This document shows positions 1 through 11,449 of a stretch of DNA of 64,000 nucleotides, piece by piece (within the stretch, counting starts at the first letter, position 1; every line of letters begins with the position of its first letter). Source of the stretch: Phorcus lineatus (lineage: Eukaryota; Mollusca; Gastropoda; Trochida; Trochidae); the NCBI GenBank assembly GCA_921293015.1, contig OV121086.1, positions 32,363,194 to 32,427,193 of the forward strand. Reading direction: 5' to 3'. The notes under the pieces were generated by a model. That model searched no databases. It worked only from the letters and a program-made list of their open reading frames with translations, and was not told the DNA's origin. The position numbers and the translations under genes are program-made.

Positions 1-440
1 GGAGGTCACTACCTACTGCCATATTTATGTCAACGAAGTGTCAAAACACTTCAAATTCATACAAAAACCTTCTTATTTTGCTTTCAAGTAAAATTTAATG
101 TGTTTATTTCTCCTTATAGATGTATTTACCATAAATATTTGGCAACCCATAAATAAACTATTGGAGGTTGGCCATTAGTTGAAAACTATTGGAGGGTATC
201 TTCACTTTATTATGTCTATTTGAGAAAATGCAGGGGCAAGATGGAACTAATGTACTCAACTTAGTCTGAAATGAATTTACAATTGATACATCAATCTCCA
301 TATTTTTTTTATAGAAAACATTCTCTACAATTAAAATCAGCTGAAACAATTACAATTTAATACAAGATCTTCCTGCAATAATATACATTCAAAAAGACAA
401 AAACCATATTGGTCTGACACTATGCAGTCATTATTGAAGA
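1..440. other. AT-rich stretch, nothing recognised
   Basis: No ORF with recognisable content and no clear repeat structure; it precedes the retrotransposon remnant. Confidence 0.4.
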
Positions 441-2490
441 GTGTGCGCTAAAGAAAAGGCATGGCTCAAAATTAAAAGCAATGCAAATCAGAAACAAACA
501 GCAAAAACTGCATTCACAAAAGAAGGAAAAATATTTGCCAAAAAACTTGGACAAACAAAGAGAGCTGATCAGCTGAAGAAACAAAACGAACTCTTAGATC
601 TTCACCTGCAACAGAACGGTAAAGATTTCTGGAAGAAGATTGGGCAGTTGGGTATGGGAACGACATTCAACATTCAACAAAATCCCAATGGTAGAGGGAG
701 ACGGATCTGTGTCAACTGACATTGACAAGGTGTTACACTACTGGAAGGACTCGTACAGCACACTTCTTAACAGTAGCGAGCACGTAGGTTTCGATGAAGA
801 ACACTACATCAATGTGTGCAAGCACGTGCTCAACGGTACAGTGGAGCAAGTACCGATCGACGTTTCTGAGCTGAACGCACCAGTAACGTTACACGAGGTG
901 GAAAATGCTGTGATGCAGACAAAGAAGGGCAAGGCATCCGGGGAGGATCCCAATTGAAGTTTTACAAAATACTTACTGTATCCAGTTATTACATACGATC
1001 ATAAGTCATTGTTTCGAGAACTCTGTGTCACCAGCTCAGCAGGGGAAAGGACTTATCAAACCGATTCCAAAGGATAACAGTAACGCCTATCACCTGTTAT
1101 CTTATAGGGGCAACACCCTTATGTCAATTCCATGTAAAATATATGCCTGTGTCATAAATATGACATTAAGAAATTGGTTGGAAAAATAAATATTAACTTA
1201 TTGCTGAAGAACAGATTTCGAACGAACAGAAATTGTATTGATCACTTGTATACATTGTGTAATCAAAGACCTGTATAGAATATATCTATAATAAAAGTCC
1301 TAGGTGTAATGTAGTGAGTAATAGAATCTGCCTTGATTATCTACCTTTGTATGTTTTGTGGACATAAGAAAAGCCTTTGATAAGGTGGGCCAAAAGTGTG
1401 GTACAAACTTATGTCGAAGGGGATAAATGGAAAATTTTTGAAGGCAGTACAGAACTTGTATAATGATGTGAACTGTGCTGTGCTGCAGAATGACCGTATG
1501 ACTGACTATTTTCCAGTATCCCATGGTGTGAGACAAGGGTGTAAACTGTCACCAACGCTGTTCTGGGTGTATATAAATGACTTAGCATAGGAGATAAATG
1601 ACTTGCAGTGTGGTGTTAACATTGGTGCTGACTTGTTATCTAGTCTGAAAGGGGTTACATACTTTAATGACATGGTTGACAATGATGGAAATGTTTATGA
1701 TTATGTTGAATTCATAAACAGATACAACATCAAAACAGATTTCTTGACTTATGAGGGAATTAAACGTATAGTGTCATCTTTTCTGCGCAGCTGCATAAAA
1801 TGCAAAAATGTCTTTTTGGACCAATACTGCCGTTTAATTTGTCAAAAATATACAATAGGCAAGGTTGTTCAGCGTTCTATCAGACTTTATTAAACCCAAA
1901 ATTTACAAAAGTAAAAACATTCGATAAATGGGAAGAACATTTGCATAAGCAATATACAGAAACTGAATGGATAAATTTCAATCTTATGGCAATAAGATGT
2001 ACACAAAGTAGTGAATTGCAATTGTTTCAATTTAAACTCTTACACAATATATTGACTACAAATAAGCTTCTATTCAAGATAGGATATGTAGAATCCCCAA
2101 CATGTTCTTTATGCAATGATTCAATTGAAACCATTTTACATGTGTTGTATGACTGCATTTTGCAAAAATCATATGGAGACAACTGTAAGAGTGGCTTTCA
2201 AAAAACACTGAAGGAAAATTGATTTAAATGAAGAAAATATATATTTTGGTTTCAAAGGTGTAAATAACAATCCTTTGAATGTTATCATTCTTATAACTAA
2301 ACAACTGCTTTAGAGTTGCTATACAAAAAAAGTAAACCTAAATTTATTCCTTTACAGCAGATATTATCAAAACACAAAATTTACTGCATTTTCAAATTGC
2401 AACTATTCAAAGTTCCATGCTTTCTGAGGTTCTCTCCACATGCTTTTGAAAACTTCATAGTATTATGCTTCATTGTGTATTTGATGAAAT
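441..2490 (+). mobile_element. Decayed non-LTR retrotransposon (CR1/L2-like), internally deleted
   Basis: Pieces of one reverse-transcriptase ORF in shifting frames. 441-957 carries a linker region with FWKKIGQLGMG, the segment STDIDKVLHYWKDSYSTLLN and KKGKASGEDPN. 1525-1587 encodes GVRQGCKLSPTLFWVYINDLA minus its last residue or so, a core RT block. 2103-2156 encodes a C-x2-C-x7-H-x4-C motif (CSLCNDSIETILHVLYDC) typical of the C-terminal part of these elements. The YADD catalytic block expected between the last two is missing, and stops and frameshifts are frequent. Not functional. The exact 5' and 3' ends are unclear and the 3' remnant could run to about 3140. Confidence 0.8.
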
Positions 2491-2499
2491 TGATCTGAA

Positions 2500-4120
2500 A
2501 TGTTTTTACTCAACTGTACTTAGTTTAAAAGATTACATGCTCTGAATTGTTTACTTATATATATACTATATATATAAATGGAAATGTAACTAAAAAATGG
2601 AAATAAAAAAATAATAAAATAATGATTTTTAGTCTGTTATATGCTGTGGTATTTTACCCTTGTTTATTGAAACTGGCAGATATGCCAAGCCTCCGGTTCC
2701 CCTTCACAAAGGCATTGTTAATATTGTATTAAAATGTTAATAATCAAGATGTACATTTCGTCAGAGATGAATTTCACTTCTTAATGAAATGTAACCTTAT
2801 GAATAATGTTTTATGTTCGTTTTCATCTGTTTGAAGCTGCTTTTAAAATTAAAGGAGTTTTTTATGACTTGAATGAAAATGAAAAGTTTGTTTTTCTTAA
2901 TGAATGAAACATATCTGCAAAATATTTAAGCTATTTCGATTTTAGATATATTTAAAAGAAGAGAGTTGTTACTAATCTGATTATGTTCTGTATCATATAT
3001 CTAAGTTTATGCATTTATCATCAGTAACATGTGTTTTAAGTGTCTCATAAGCCAGTTGTGGCTCAACGCATTGTTCTATACTGTGTACTATGTTCTGTAT
3101 ATAAAATGTAATGATGCGTGTGACACTTAAATAAAAAATATACTACTACATTACCAATTTCTTTCTTGACTAACAGCTGCTTCCAATCAGCAAGTCTAAT
3201 ATTACAAAATGATCCAATTCCATCAACCAAATTTCAGGAAAAATGGAAAATGTGCTTATTTGTCATACAATAGAATATTATAGAAATACTCGGTTTATTT
3301 AATTTTCTGAATAATGGTTGTTCTGTTAATAATTTCTTAACTCTCTCACTGCCATGGACCAGTTTACGTACCTTATATAAGGAATGGTTTGTCCTTGTCT
3401 GCGAGAAGGTTATATAAATAACGTAGTTGTATGAGTGTACGAGTTTGAGAAATTCAACATGTGTTTGCAACCCGTGAAAATATATTCCCACTCTATTCAA
3501 TATGGTAGAAATGATATTCAGCAAAAACAGTGAAATTGTCCTTATATTTCGAATTAATTTCATTTCCAAATTTTGTATGCTTAGACACTCAGTTATGACC
3601 TACACTTAAGAAAAGATGGCTTTTTTTAAAACATAAAACATTACTAAAAGAGATTAAAAAACAGCCACCATTACTTTTGATAAAGCTTAACAAATATTAT
3701 TGCACATACACCAGGTTCATTTTCTTGATCTCAAAACTTGAACTTTAAAATGCCACTAGAGTTCTTATGGTTTCCTATATTTTGATTTGCTGCAAAATAT
3801 TGTTAGATGAAAATGGAATAATTATACTGCAAATTACTAGAATTTAATTTCAATTTCATTGCTCAGTCCTTCTCATTAAATCATTTACGTAAAATCATCA
3901 ACCAAACAGTTCATCACACGGTGGAACAACATGGTACAGTTAATCTTAAGCTTGTGTCAAGCTAATCTGATAATCAGACAGCAAGGATTATGCTTCTTAA
4001 AAGGAAAAATGAGTCGTAAGATGTATTATTACCCATATGGTTAATCATAAGCGGTGACATATTTTCAATATGAGCACATGTGCACATATCACTTTTGCCT
4101 AGCAACGATTGTTACAGAGC
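2500..4120. other. AT-rich intergenic DNA
   Basis: No coding potential recognised. The part to about 3140 may be retrotransposon 3' sequence (AATAAA-like run near 3130), but no boundary can be fixed. Confidence 0.35.
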
Positions 4121-4244
4121 GAGTTACCGTCTTACGTCGTCTGTGACGTCATAAAACCATTGTTCGTGACGTCACTGTAGCGGGCCGCCGGAAAGGAAGC
4201 AGGCCGCATTCCGTGTGTTTAAAATGAAATAGAATCGGTAATAA

Positions 4245-4392
4245 AGAAATTATAACCCTCGGAAGTCTGTCATATGACTTTTACGAAACTCGTGCGAATT
4301 TGTGTATAACCCTCGCTCTCGCTCGGGTAATACAAAAATTCACACTCGTTTCGTAAAAGTCATATGACACACTTCCTCGGGTAATAATCTCT
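4245..4392. repeat. Foldback (near-palindromic) element, about 148 bp
   Basis: The left arm, reading TATAACCCTCGG then GTCATATGACTTTTACGAAA, is answered by the right arm TTTCGTAAAAGTCATATGAC then CTCGGGTAATAATCT. The centre is near 4319. Arms of about 70 bp have few mismatches. Probably a MITE-type remnant. Confidence 0.75.
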
Positions 4393-4446
4393 ATTTCTCA
4401 AGCAAATAAGTTAAAGACCACTCCAATTTTGGATATGTTGATATTA

Positions 4447-4535
4447 AATCTCATTGAAATAAGATCAAATTGCTCCTTTATGTGACCCTTTCTGTACCAG
4501 TAGATAAGCAATTGAGATCTTATTTCAATGAGATT
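4447..4535. repeat. Short inverted repeat, about 28-bp arms
   Basis: AATCTCATTGAAATAAGATC at 4447 is repeated in reverse complement at 4508-4535 across a 34-base spacer, with one 1-base gap. Confidence 0.7.
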
Positions 4536-4539
4536 GGAG

Positions 4540-7178
4540 ATATTCTATTGTTCATGTTATGCTTCATATAATGCTGAAATATTGAATATTGGCTATTAAG
4601 TTTCGGTTTAGTTAATATCTTTACCTTGTGATACAACTTCCGAGCACTATATTTCTGTGTTTTTTCTATCATTATTTAACTAAGCGAATCTGAAATTAAA
4701 TACAAAACAATATAAATGATATGTAAATACATTATGAATAATAACAAATAAATAAACGGATAATATATGTTTTCAAAGTGTTCCAACAACCAATCTTCAT
4801 GTGATGATCCGTGACCATCAGAAGCACAAATCGATTTGGCAGTAAAGGTTAGCATGTTTCTATGACAACCAATGGTTGCTATGACAAAATTAAGACATAG
4901 AAGTAAACAGTCTGTAAATATCACTTCATAGAGAGACATTTTACATAACTGTATTTGTTCATTCTATAAAGTCTTTACACATGTAGTCCAAGAAAAATTA
5001 AATATCAACAAAAATAAAATATTTTGATAATACACTGGGACAGCTTACCATTTTTCCCTGAAACGTTAGATATGGCATTTACAGTAATAAATCTACAAAT
5101 ATGACCTGCGGAGTCCAGGGACTCCCCACAAGGCCTTGTGAATCTGAGGAGATTTAAGCGGGTCTGTCAATAAGTAAGCAAAGAGTTGCACACAAAAACT
5201 TCTGCAGCCATGAGGGCAACAGATTACATTTTAAAGGTCCATTTCAAATGTTATGAGTGTTTATGCAGCACCCTTGGTTAAATTTATCAGTTCATGTATT
5301 TCTATGAATATTTTCTATAAGGATGGATGCAAATGAGACACAAACAAAATAAGTAAATTATTTTGAAATATATCACACAAGGAATGATCAACATTGGGTG
5401 AATATTTAAAAGTCTGCCAGACACAAAAATAACTATTTCTAGTACAACATCTACTACACAAAAGAAATCTTTCATGTTAATAAACAAAGCTAAAATCAAG
5501 TGGCTTTGTAGTTCATTAAGCTTATGAAAAAAAATATATCTTAAGTGGACCTTTTAAGACATTCTAAACTTCAGAGATCTTTGGGTTTAGGCTTTTCATT
5601 CCATTATTTTTAAAAACTTTTGAATAGAATTTCAGTCAATGGTCCCATTCTCCCCTATCTTTAAGTTCAAGAAATGTATTTGATTATTCCCTTTGAAAAA
5701 GGTCTCGATATACATCATTTCTTATTTTATATAGAATGAACTATAGGATAAAACAAAACGATAAAAACGCAAAACACTTTAATTCTTTAATTGTACCTAT
5801 GATTCATACTGAAAATCCTTAATTAAAAGCCAGACCTCTGTTTTTCTTTCAAACAGTCTACACCAAAGATGCCGATTAGAGGCAAGCTCCTATTCAAAGC
5901 TTTGATTCAAGGTATCATCCCTGACAAACAAACCTACCAACAGAATTACATTTTTATTCTTCATCATTCAGCAGAAAACGGAAATAAACAAAAAGGTAAT
6001 TCATCAACTTCTGAATCATTAACACAAGACCATCTTCAAAGTGGATTGTCATGATTTTATCGGACAAAATTGAAATTAAAGTTGGTAAAATTGCATTTTG
6101 AATAGCAAGTTTATAATTCTAATAAATTTACATTGCTAGCGATTCTTGATGTATTATAACCAAACTTTAAACTTAAAACATATAGGCCTGCCTTGGCGAA
6201 CCATCCTAAATTCATGCTTGTTGATTTCATACACCGTAAGCTTCTAGATAAATGACATTCACGATGAAAGTCAGGAACACATGCATCAATGTCAATCAAT
6301 GACTTGTGCTGGAACCCATTTCAGAAGTTGTTGATTTCTAACTCTCACTCTCATTGACTCGGGATGAAGACTGTCATCCCTCCCAATACAATTTAAAAAC
6401 TAAATGACATCAGATTATTTACCTTTATCTTGACAGAACACGTTGGGTAGTTTTACCACTGTAAACTTTCGTTTGGTATTGTCGAGCTGTCCTGCATACA
6501 TCAAACTCTGTAGATCTCCAAGATATGTGTTTATTTCACGTTGAAAGGTCGTGTGTTTACATAACTGGAGTTGCCTCCCTTTCACCATGTGTTTTACAAG
6601 TTGCTGCTTTCTTGCACGTAGCATGTCTGCTGAAATCTCAGAAATATGGATCAACTTAGTTGGATATTTGTTTAACGTTTTAATCAATATTGAATATATT
6701 GACATAATTGGTACTGAAATTAAAATTTTCAAACATAACTCAAATTTAATTTAATATATTATAAAAAGTTATATATATGTTGTTATTTAAAAGTAATGCA
6801 AGTATTGAATATAATACAGAATGTATAATGCAGTAGGTCGATATGCAAACTTTGAGGATCGATGGAATCATTGGCGTAAGAAGCTTGAAGACTTGTAAGG
6901 AAATGTGAAAATTCAACCGAACTGCTATCAAACTAAAATCTAAGATGTTATTCTGTAATTCTGAAGATCTGCATTTTGCAGCAAATTTCACCTTACTTTA
7001 CAGAAAGGTGACTTTTTATTCCGTCTTTGAGCTACTAGACATTAACCTACGGAAACTAAATGATTCAAGTCAGTTAGAGAAGAAAAGGGGATTTTGTGCA
7101 TTAGACAAAGATAAGTTGAAAGAGATTCGGAAAGATATTGTTTTTGAACGAGGAAATGTTTGTTGAACGAGGAAACGT
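4540..7178. other. Intergenic DNA, nothing recognised
   Basis: AT-rich sequence with short spurious ORFs only. No gene, RNA or clear repeat boundary seen. Confidence 0.4.
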
Positions 7179-7440
7179 AAGGTGAGGTGATATAGGGTTT
7201 AACGCCGCTTGCAAGAGTATTTCACTTAATCGCGGCTGCTAGCCTGCGAGCATCGTCTGGAACTAGCGAAACATGGGTGGTACTGCATGCGCTGAAATTC
7301 AGTGTAGTATAGCACCCAAACCTGACTGCGTGTAGAACAGTTCTCTACTGCAGACAAAGTTGCCGAGCCCCTGGCGGGATTTGAACCACGGCCCTTTTGA
7401 TCCGAAGCCGAACGCGCAAACGACTGTGCTATCCCGCCCC
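7179..7440 (-). mobile_element. tRNA-derived SINE, minus strand
   Basis: The right end, read on the minus strand, is a tRNA-like head (GGGGCGGGATAGCACAGTCG, then a B box GGTTCAAATCC) with a body containing GAACTGTTCTACACGCAGTC and a tail ending CACCTCACC. Same family as 45013-45320 and 56017-56326, but shorter in the body. Confidence 0.85.
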
Positions 7441-7449
7441 ATGTGAAGA

Positions 7450-8010
7450 TGAATATGAAACGAAAATTGAAAGACTTTTCTGTAAGCAAGTTAACAAATA
7501 ATTTTGATTCAAACTTTAGACATCAGCAACTCGGATAGAGTAACGATTTAACTTTTTCAAATTAGTTCAATTAATTCTACTTCATTTTTTTTATATAAAA
7601 CGAAAATTGAAAGACTTTCTGTAAGCAAGTTAACAAATAATTTCGATTCAAACTTTAGACATCAACAGGTCGAAAAGAGTAACGCTCTAACTTTTTCAAA
7701 TGAGTTCAATTAATTCTACTCCATTTTTTTATATAAAACGAAAATTGAAAGACTTTTCTGTAAGCAAGTTAACAAATAATTTTGGTTCAAACTTTAGACT
7801 TCGAATAGAGTAACGATCTAACTTTTTCAAATGAGTTCAAATAATTAAACTCCAGGGTTTTTTTATATAAAACGAAAATTGAAAGATTTTTGTGTATACA
7901 TTTCAGAAACAATTTTGGTTCAAACCTTTAGACTTCAGCAGCTCGAGTTGAGTAACGATCTAACTTTTAACTCCATTTTTTTTTATATAAAACGAAAAAT
8001 GAAAGACTAG
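7450..8010. repeat. Tandem repeat, about 120-140-bp unit, about 4.5 copies
   Basis: The anchor CGAAAATTGAAAGA recurs at 7461, 7601, 7739, 7873 and 7993 (last copy changed), each followed by AGCAAGTTAACAAATAATTT-like sequence and by a poly-T plus TATATAAAA junction. Spacing shrinks 140, 138, 134, 120. Confidence 0.9.
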
Positions 8011-8346
8011 ATAACACGTGACAAGACAGTAACACGGACGTACTTGATAATAACACGTACATACGTGATGATAACACGTGACAATACAGTAACACGGACG
8101 TACTTGATAATAACACGTACATACGTGATGATAACACGTGACAAGACAGTAACACGGACGTACTTGATAATAACACGTACATACGTGATGTTAACACGTG
8201 ACAAGACAGTAACACGGACGTACTTGATAATAACACGTACATACGTGATGATAACACGTGACAAGACAGTAACACGGACGTACTTGATAATAACACGTAC
8301 ATACGTGATTATAACACGTGACAAGACAGTGACACGGACGGACGTG
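8011..8346. repeat. Minisatellite, 60-bp unit, about 5.6 copies
   Basis: Nearly identical 60-bp units start at 8011, 8071, 8131, 8191, 8251 and 8311. Each is built of three related 20-mers beginning AACACGTGACA, AACACGGACGT and AACACGTACAT. The unit is a multiple of three, which opens long meaningless frames on both strands. Confidence 0.95.
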
Positions 8347-9112
8347 TTACGTGCGTAAAAAATATTTTTCAATTGAATGAAGCGTTATCAAATCGATTGT
8401 ATTAGTATTACTATTGGCAAGGTCCCTTATGAGAGAAGCACGGCCAAAATCTACCGACCGGCATGAGACAGGACCTTCCTTGAACCAATACAATATGATA
8501 ATTCAAATATAATAGATATTACGTTAAAAGAACGTTCGCATTAAAACTCTCTTATTCTCTGTTCTGACAAATAATCCACGATCGACTCTTCAAAATTTTA
8601 CTATGCCAGAGCAGCAAAAGACGCCAGGTTAAAGGGGCACAGAGTATTGTTAATGGAGGCAAATATGCATAAATGGTGTTATTTTATCAAGAAGTAGTGG
8701 TTATTTCAGAAAATCAGAATCCTAATACTTATCAGTTTATTTTGAGTAAAATTATAAGTAATCTTAGCTACAACCTCAAAATTTCTGTTTACATTTCTAT
8801 AGCGTATCTATGGTACGACAAATATTTAATCAATTAAATACATATTTTTGAAAAACTTCTTATTGGTGGTCTATGGCGAAAGTCCTTTGTTTACTTACAT
8901 ATATTTGTAAATCTGATGACATGACTTGGATATTAATCGGATGATTAAATAGAAATTATGTTCTTCAAGCTAATATGATTTCAATTAAACCTGCAAAAAA
9001 TTACAATGATACAAAAACTTATTTTGTGAATTTGTTTTATGCTAAACCGATTAACATGTAAGTCTATAAAAAGAAATAACGTCACTGTCCGACAATAACC
9101 GGCACAGATCTG
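8347..9112. other. Intergenic DNA, nothing recognised
   Basis: AT-rich, no coding potential or clear repeat. Confidence 0.35.
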
Positions 9113-9508
9113 TATTTATCATCTAAAACTCTGTCCCACAGGAGATACAGGTGGGAGATATCGCCTTTGGGAGATCGAGCGATATCTCCTAGGAGATATC
9201 ATTTTGACAGTAGATTTTGAACAATGCCCTTCTGACGTCAAGTAAATGACATCACAGTTGTTTTACATCATCAAGTAATGACGTCTTAAGGTAGTACGGC
9301 GTTCAGCTATATTTATTTGACATTTAAATGTAATAAAAAAATATTGTGGATGATAAATAGAATCTCACCCTCGTGTCTTCTGATATCAAATATATCAACA
9401 CTCGTTGATAAAAGTAAAAATATCCTCGACAAGCCTTGGCTATTTGTTACTCTTATCAACTTGTGTTGATATATTAGATATCAGAAGACACGAGGGTGAG
9501 ATTCTCTA
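9113..9508. mobile_element. Composite foldback element, copy 1
   Basis: Part A (about 9115-9358) has terminal inverted repeats ATTTATCATCTAAAAC / GGATGATAAAT and an internal palindrome around GCGATATCTCCTAGGAGATA. Part B (9359-9506) is an almost perfect hairpin from AGAATCTCACCCTCGTGTCT to its complement AGACACGAGGGTGAGATTCT. Both parts occur adjacent, in opposite orientation, at 46920-47455. Confidence 0.8.
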
Positions 9509-10859
9509 TATATTGAAGCAGCGACGTGTAGCCCGTGCGTTCCATGCTGAAGCCAATGCGGCAAGATCCTTACATTATTCAACAACTTTAATGAGACCGT
9601 CCTATTGGAAATTGGCCCGCCATGTTACTTTGTTGGGCAATGATATAACAAAATGCGCGGTACTTTTACTTATTTCAAAACATTACAATATTTATGTATA
9701 AGTATGGATAGATAATCCACATGTTTATAAATGATTCGTAGTAGGACTAAACAACAATGCCTTCTAATGCCGTGCCAGCTTAGTAACACTAGTAACATTA
9801 GTAACACTAGTAACGCCGATGAATGGCTTCACTTCTCATTGTAATGGTTTTTTTAACGAGTGTGCAATTTTATTTATCAAGTTGTATTAAATCTACATGA
9901 ACCAAAATGCTACCATCAGTACCATGTGTTGATGTGTTGTGTAACATTTATGATTAAACAGGATCGTTCCCTTTAACTTCGTTTCCACAAAAAAAACCGA
10001 TAGGACTGTCCTTTTAACTACTGAAAAAAAGATGATATGATTAAGTGATGGAATCCATGTAAATAAATCAAGATCAACTTAAAAAAATATTGGGCCACAT
10101 TTTCTACTGTAATAACATAGCACTATTGATCTAAATAATAAAAGGATATGATCTGTATGATATTTGATTTCAATAACATATTTACAACGCGAGGTTAGTA
10201 ACAAAGTTAGATATTTAAAATTGTTAGTTCTTTCTAATAATACTGTATTGAATTGCAGGAAGCATTAATGTTCTTCTGATATTTTTAAGGGAGGCGAGAC
10301 ATCTCAAGAGTTGTCTCCCTTATACCATTCACAACCATAGATGCATCTGACAATACACTTTTATGAGTCACAAACATTACATAGCATGTGGAAAGTCACA
10401 TCTGTATGTATACATGCTGTATGCTCATATCATATGTCATTAAGAACCAAAAGCTGTAATTAATTTTTGGATGAAAAATCTAGAAGTGAAAGTGACAGTT
10501 CATTGACCTAATAAATTAGATTGACCCCTATGAACTCTAACCTTTGACTTTATCTCTCAGAACTTCTATAAAAGTACTTGTAACCTTTCAAAATCGGTTA
10601 AAAAGGGGGTAAAGTAAAGAATTAAATAAAGTAAGGTACACCGATGACTGAGAAATTTCAGTTTCAACAATGAGCTTTGCACCAAACTTATATGAATTTT
10701 TGCTGGCTGTTCTAATGGGTGCTTCGCCTCCCTGTATTAATACTTTCAATTTTGAGATAAATTGATATACCTATATTCAATAGAAAAGAACGCATTCTTA
10801 GCCTGTCCTTTCCCATTCATTATCAACTGCTTTTATTTCCCCACGCCTTTGTCTTAGCT
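9509..10859. other. Intergenic DNA upstream of the laminin gene
   Basis: No gene or well-bounded repeat. A small (GTAACACTA)n-like run lies near 9783-9812. Confidence 0.35.
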
Positions 10860-11400
10860 TACATAAGCCTCCTATCTGAAATCGCTTGACTTCCGGTGGC
10901 GCTTACGTTTACCACCCTAAATGAATGGTTCGAGGGGGACTGTACGTTGACAAGCGCTGTGAGTATAACGTTGAATGTACTACTTCATATCTCGGGATGT
11001 TTGTTTATCGTGAAACCGTATGACGGAAAATAACAATATAACGTCTTATTAGTGACAATTTCTTAACGACAGATAACTTTTGAACGTTGAAATACAGTTC
11101 TATGCCATGCTTCAGAAGTTGCCAACTTTGCTAAGTCGGGGAAATTCTCACACTATCCGATCCTCGCCAGTCTTTGATCGCATGTGGGACTGCCTTGGTT
11201 AACCGCTCTCGTTAATTAAGACATAACGCTCAAACGCTTTATTATTTCTTGCAGGTGTACCAGTCGGATATTCAAAATGAGGATATGCTAGATCAGTCCT
11301 CAAGCCGACGTTAGCGAGGACCAGGCGGAGTCGAAAGTGATCTAAGTGTATTTCTATGGATGGATTGTTATTAGTGTGAACTAGGTAGAACTGTTTCACC
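10860..11400 (+). promoter_or_regulatory. Presumed promoter and 5' UTR of the laminin beta gene
   Basis: Somewhat less AT-rich than its surroundings, lying directly before the start codon. No TATA box is visible close to the ATG; TATAAAAG occurs at 10567-10574. A donor-like GCT|GTGAGT at about 10959 and an acceptor-like TTATTTCTTGCAG ending at 11254 could define a small 5' UTR intron. All of this is inference; no transcription start can be assigned. Confidence 0.3.
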
Positions 11401-11449
11401 ATGGAGTTTTCATTATTGTATATCACACTGTGCTGTATAGTTATAAAAG
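11401..11449 (+). CDS. LAMB1: Laminin beta exon 1: start codon and signal peptide
   Basis: Encodes [16 protein letters not shown] plus one base of a glycine codon: a short hydrophobic signal peptide. The start was chosen because the ATG has a near-ideal Kozak context (CACCATGG), an in-frame TAG lies at 11386-11388, and the phase-1 donor GTAAGT at 11450 joins in frame to exon 2. No other hydrophobic leader in frame is visible directly upstream of exon 2. It lies 23.4 kb from exon 2, so this join is inferred rather than proven. Confidence 0.8.

Noticed and set aside
7967-8372. Long repetitive ORFs on both strands over the 60-bp minisatellite
   Set aside because: They exist only because the unit is a multiple of three; the products are meaningless repeats in every frame.
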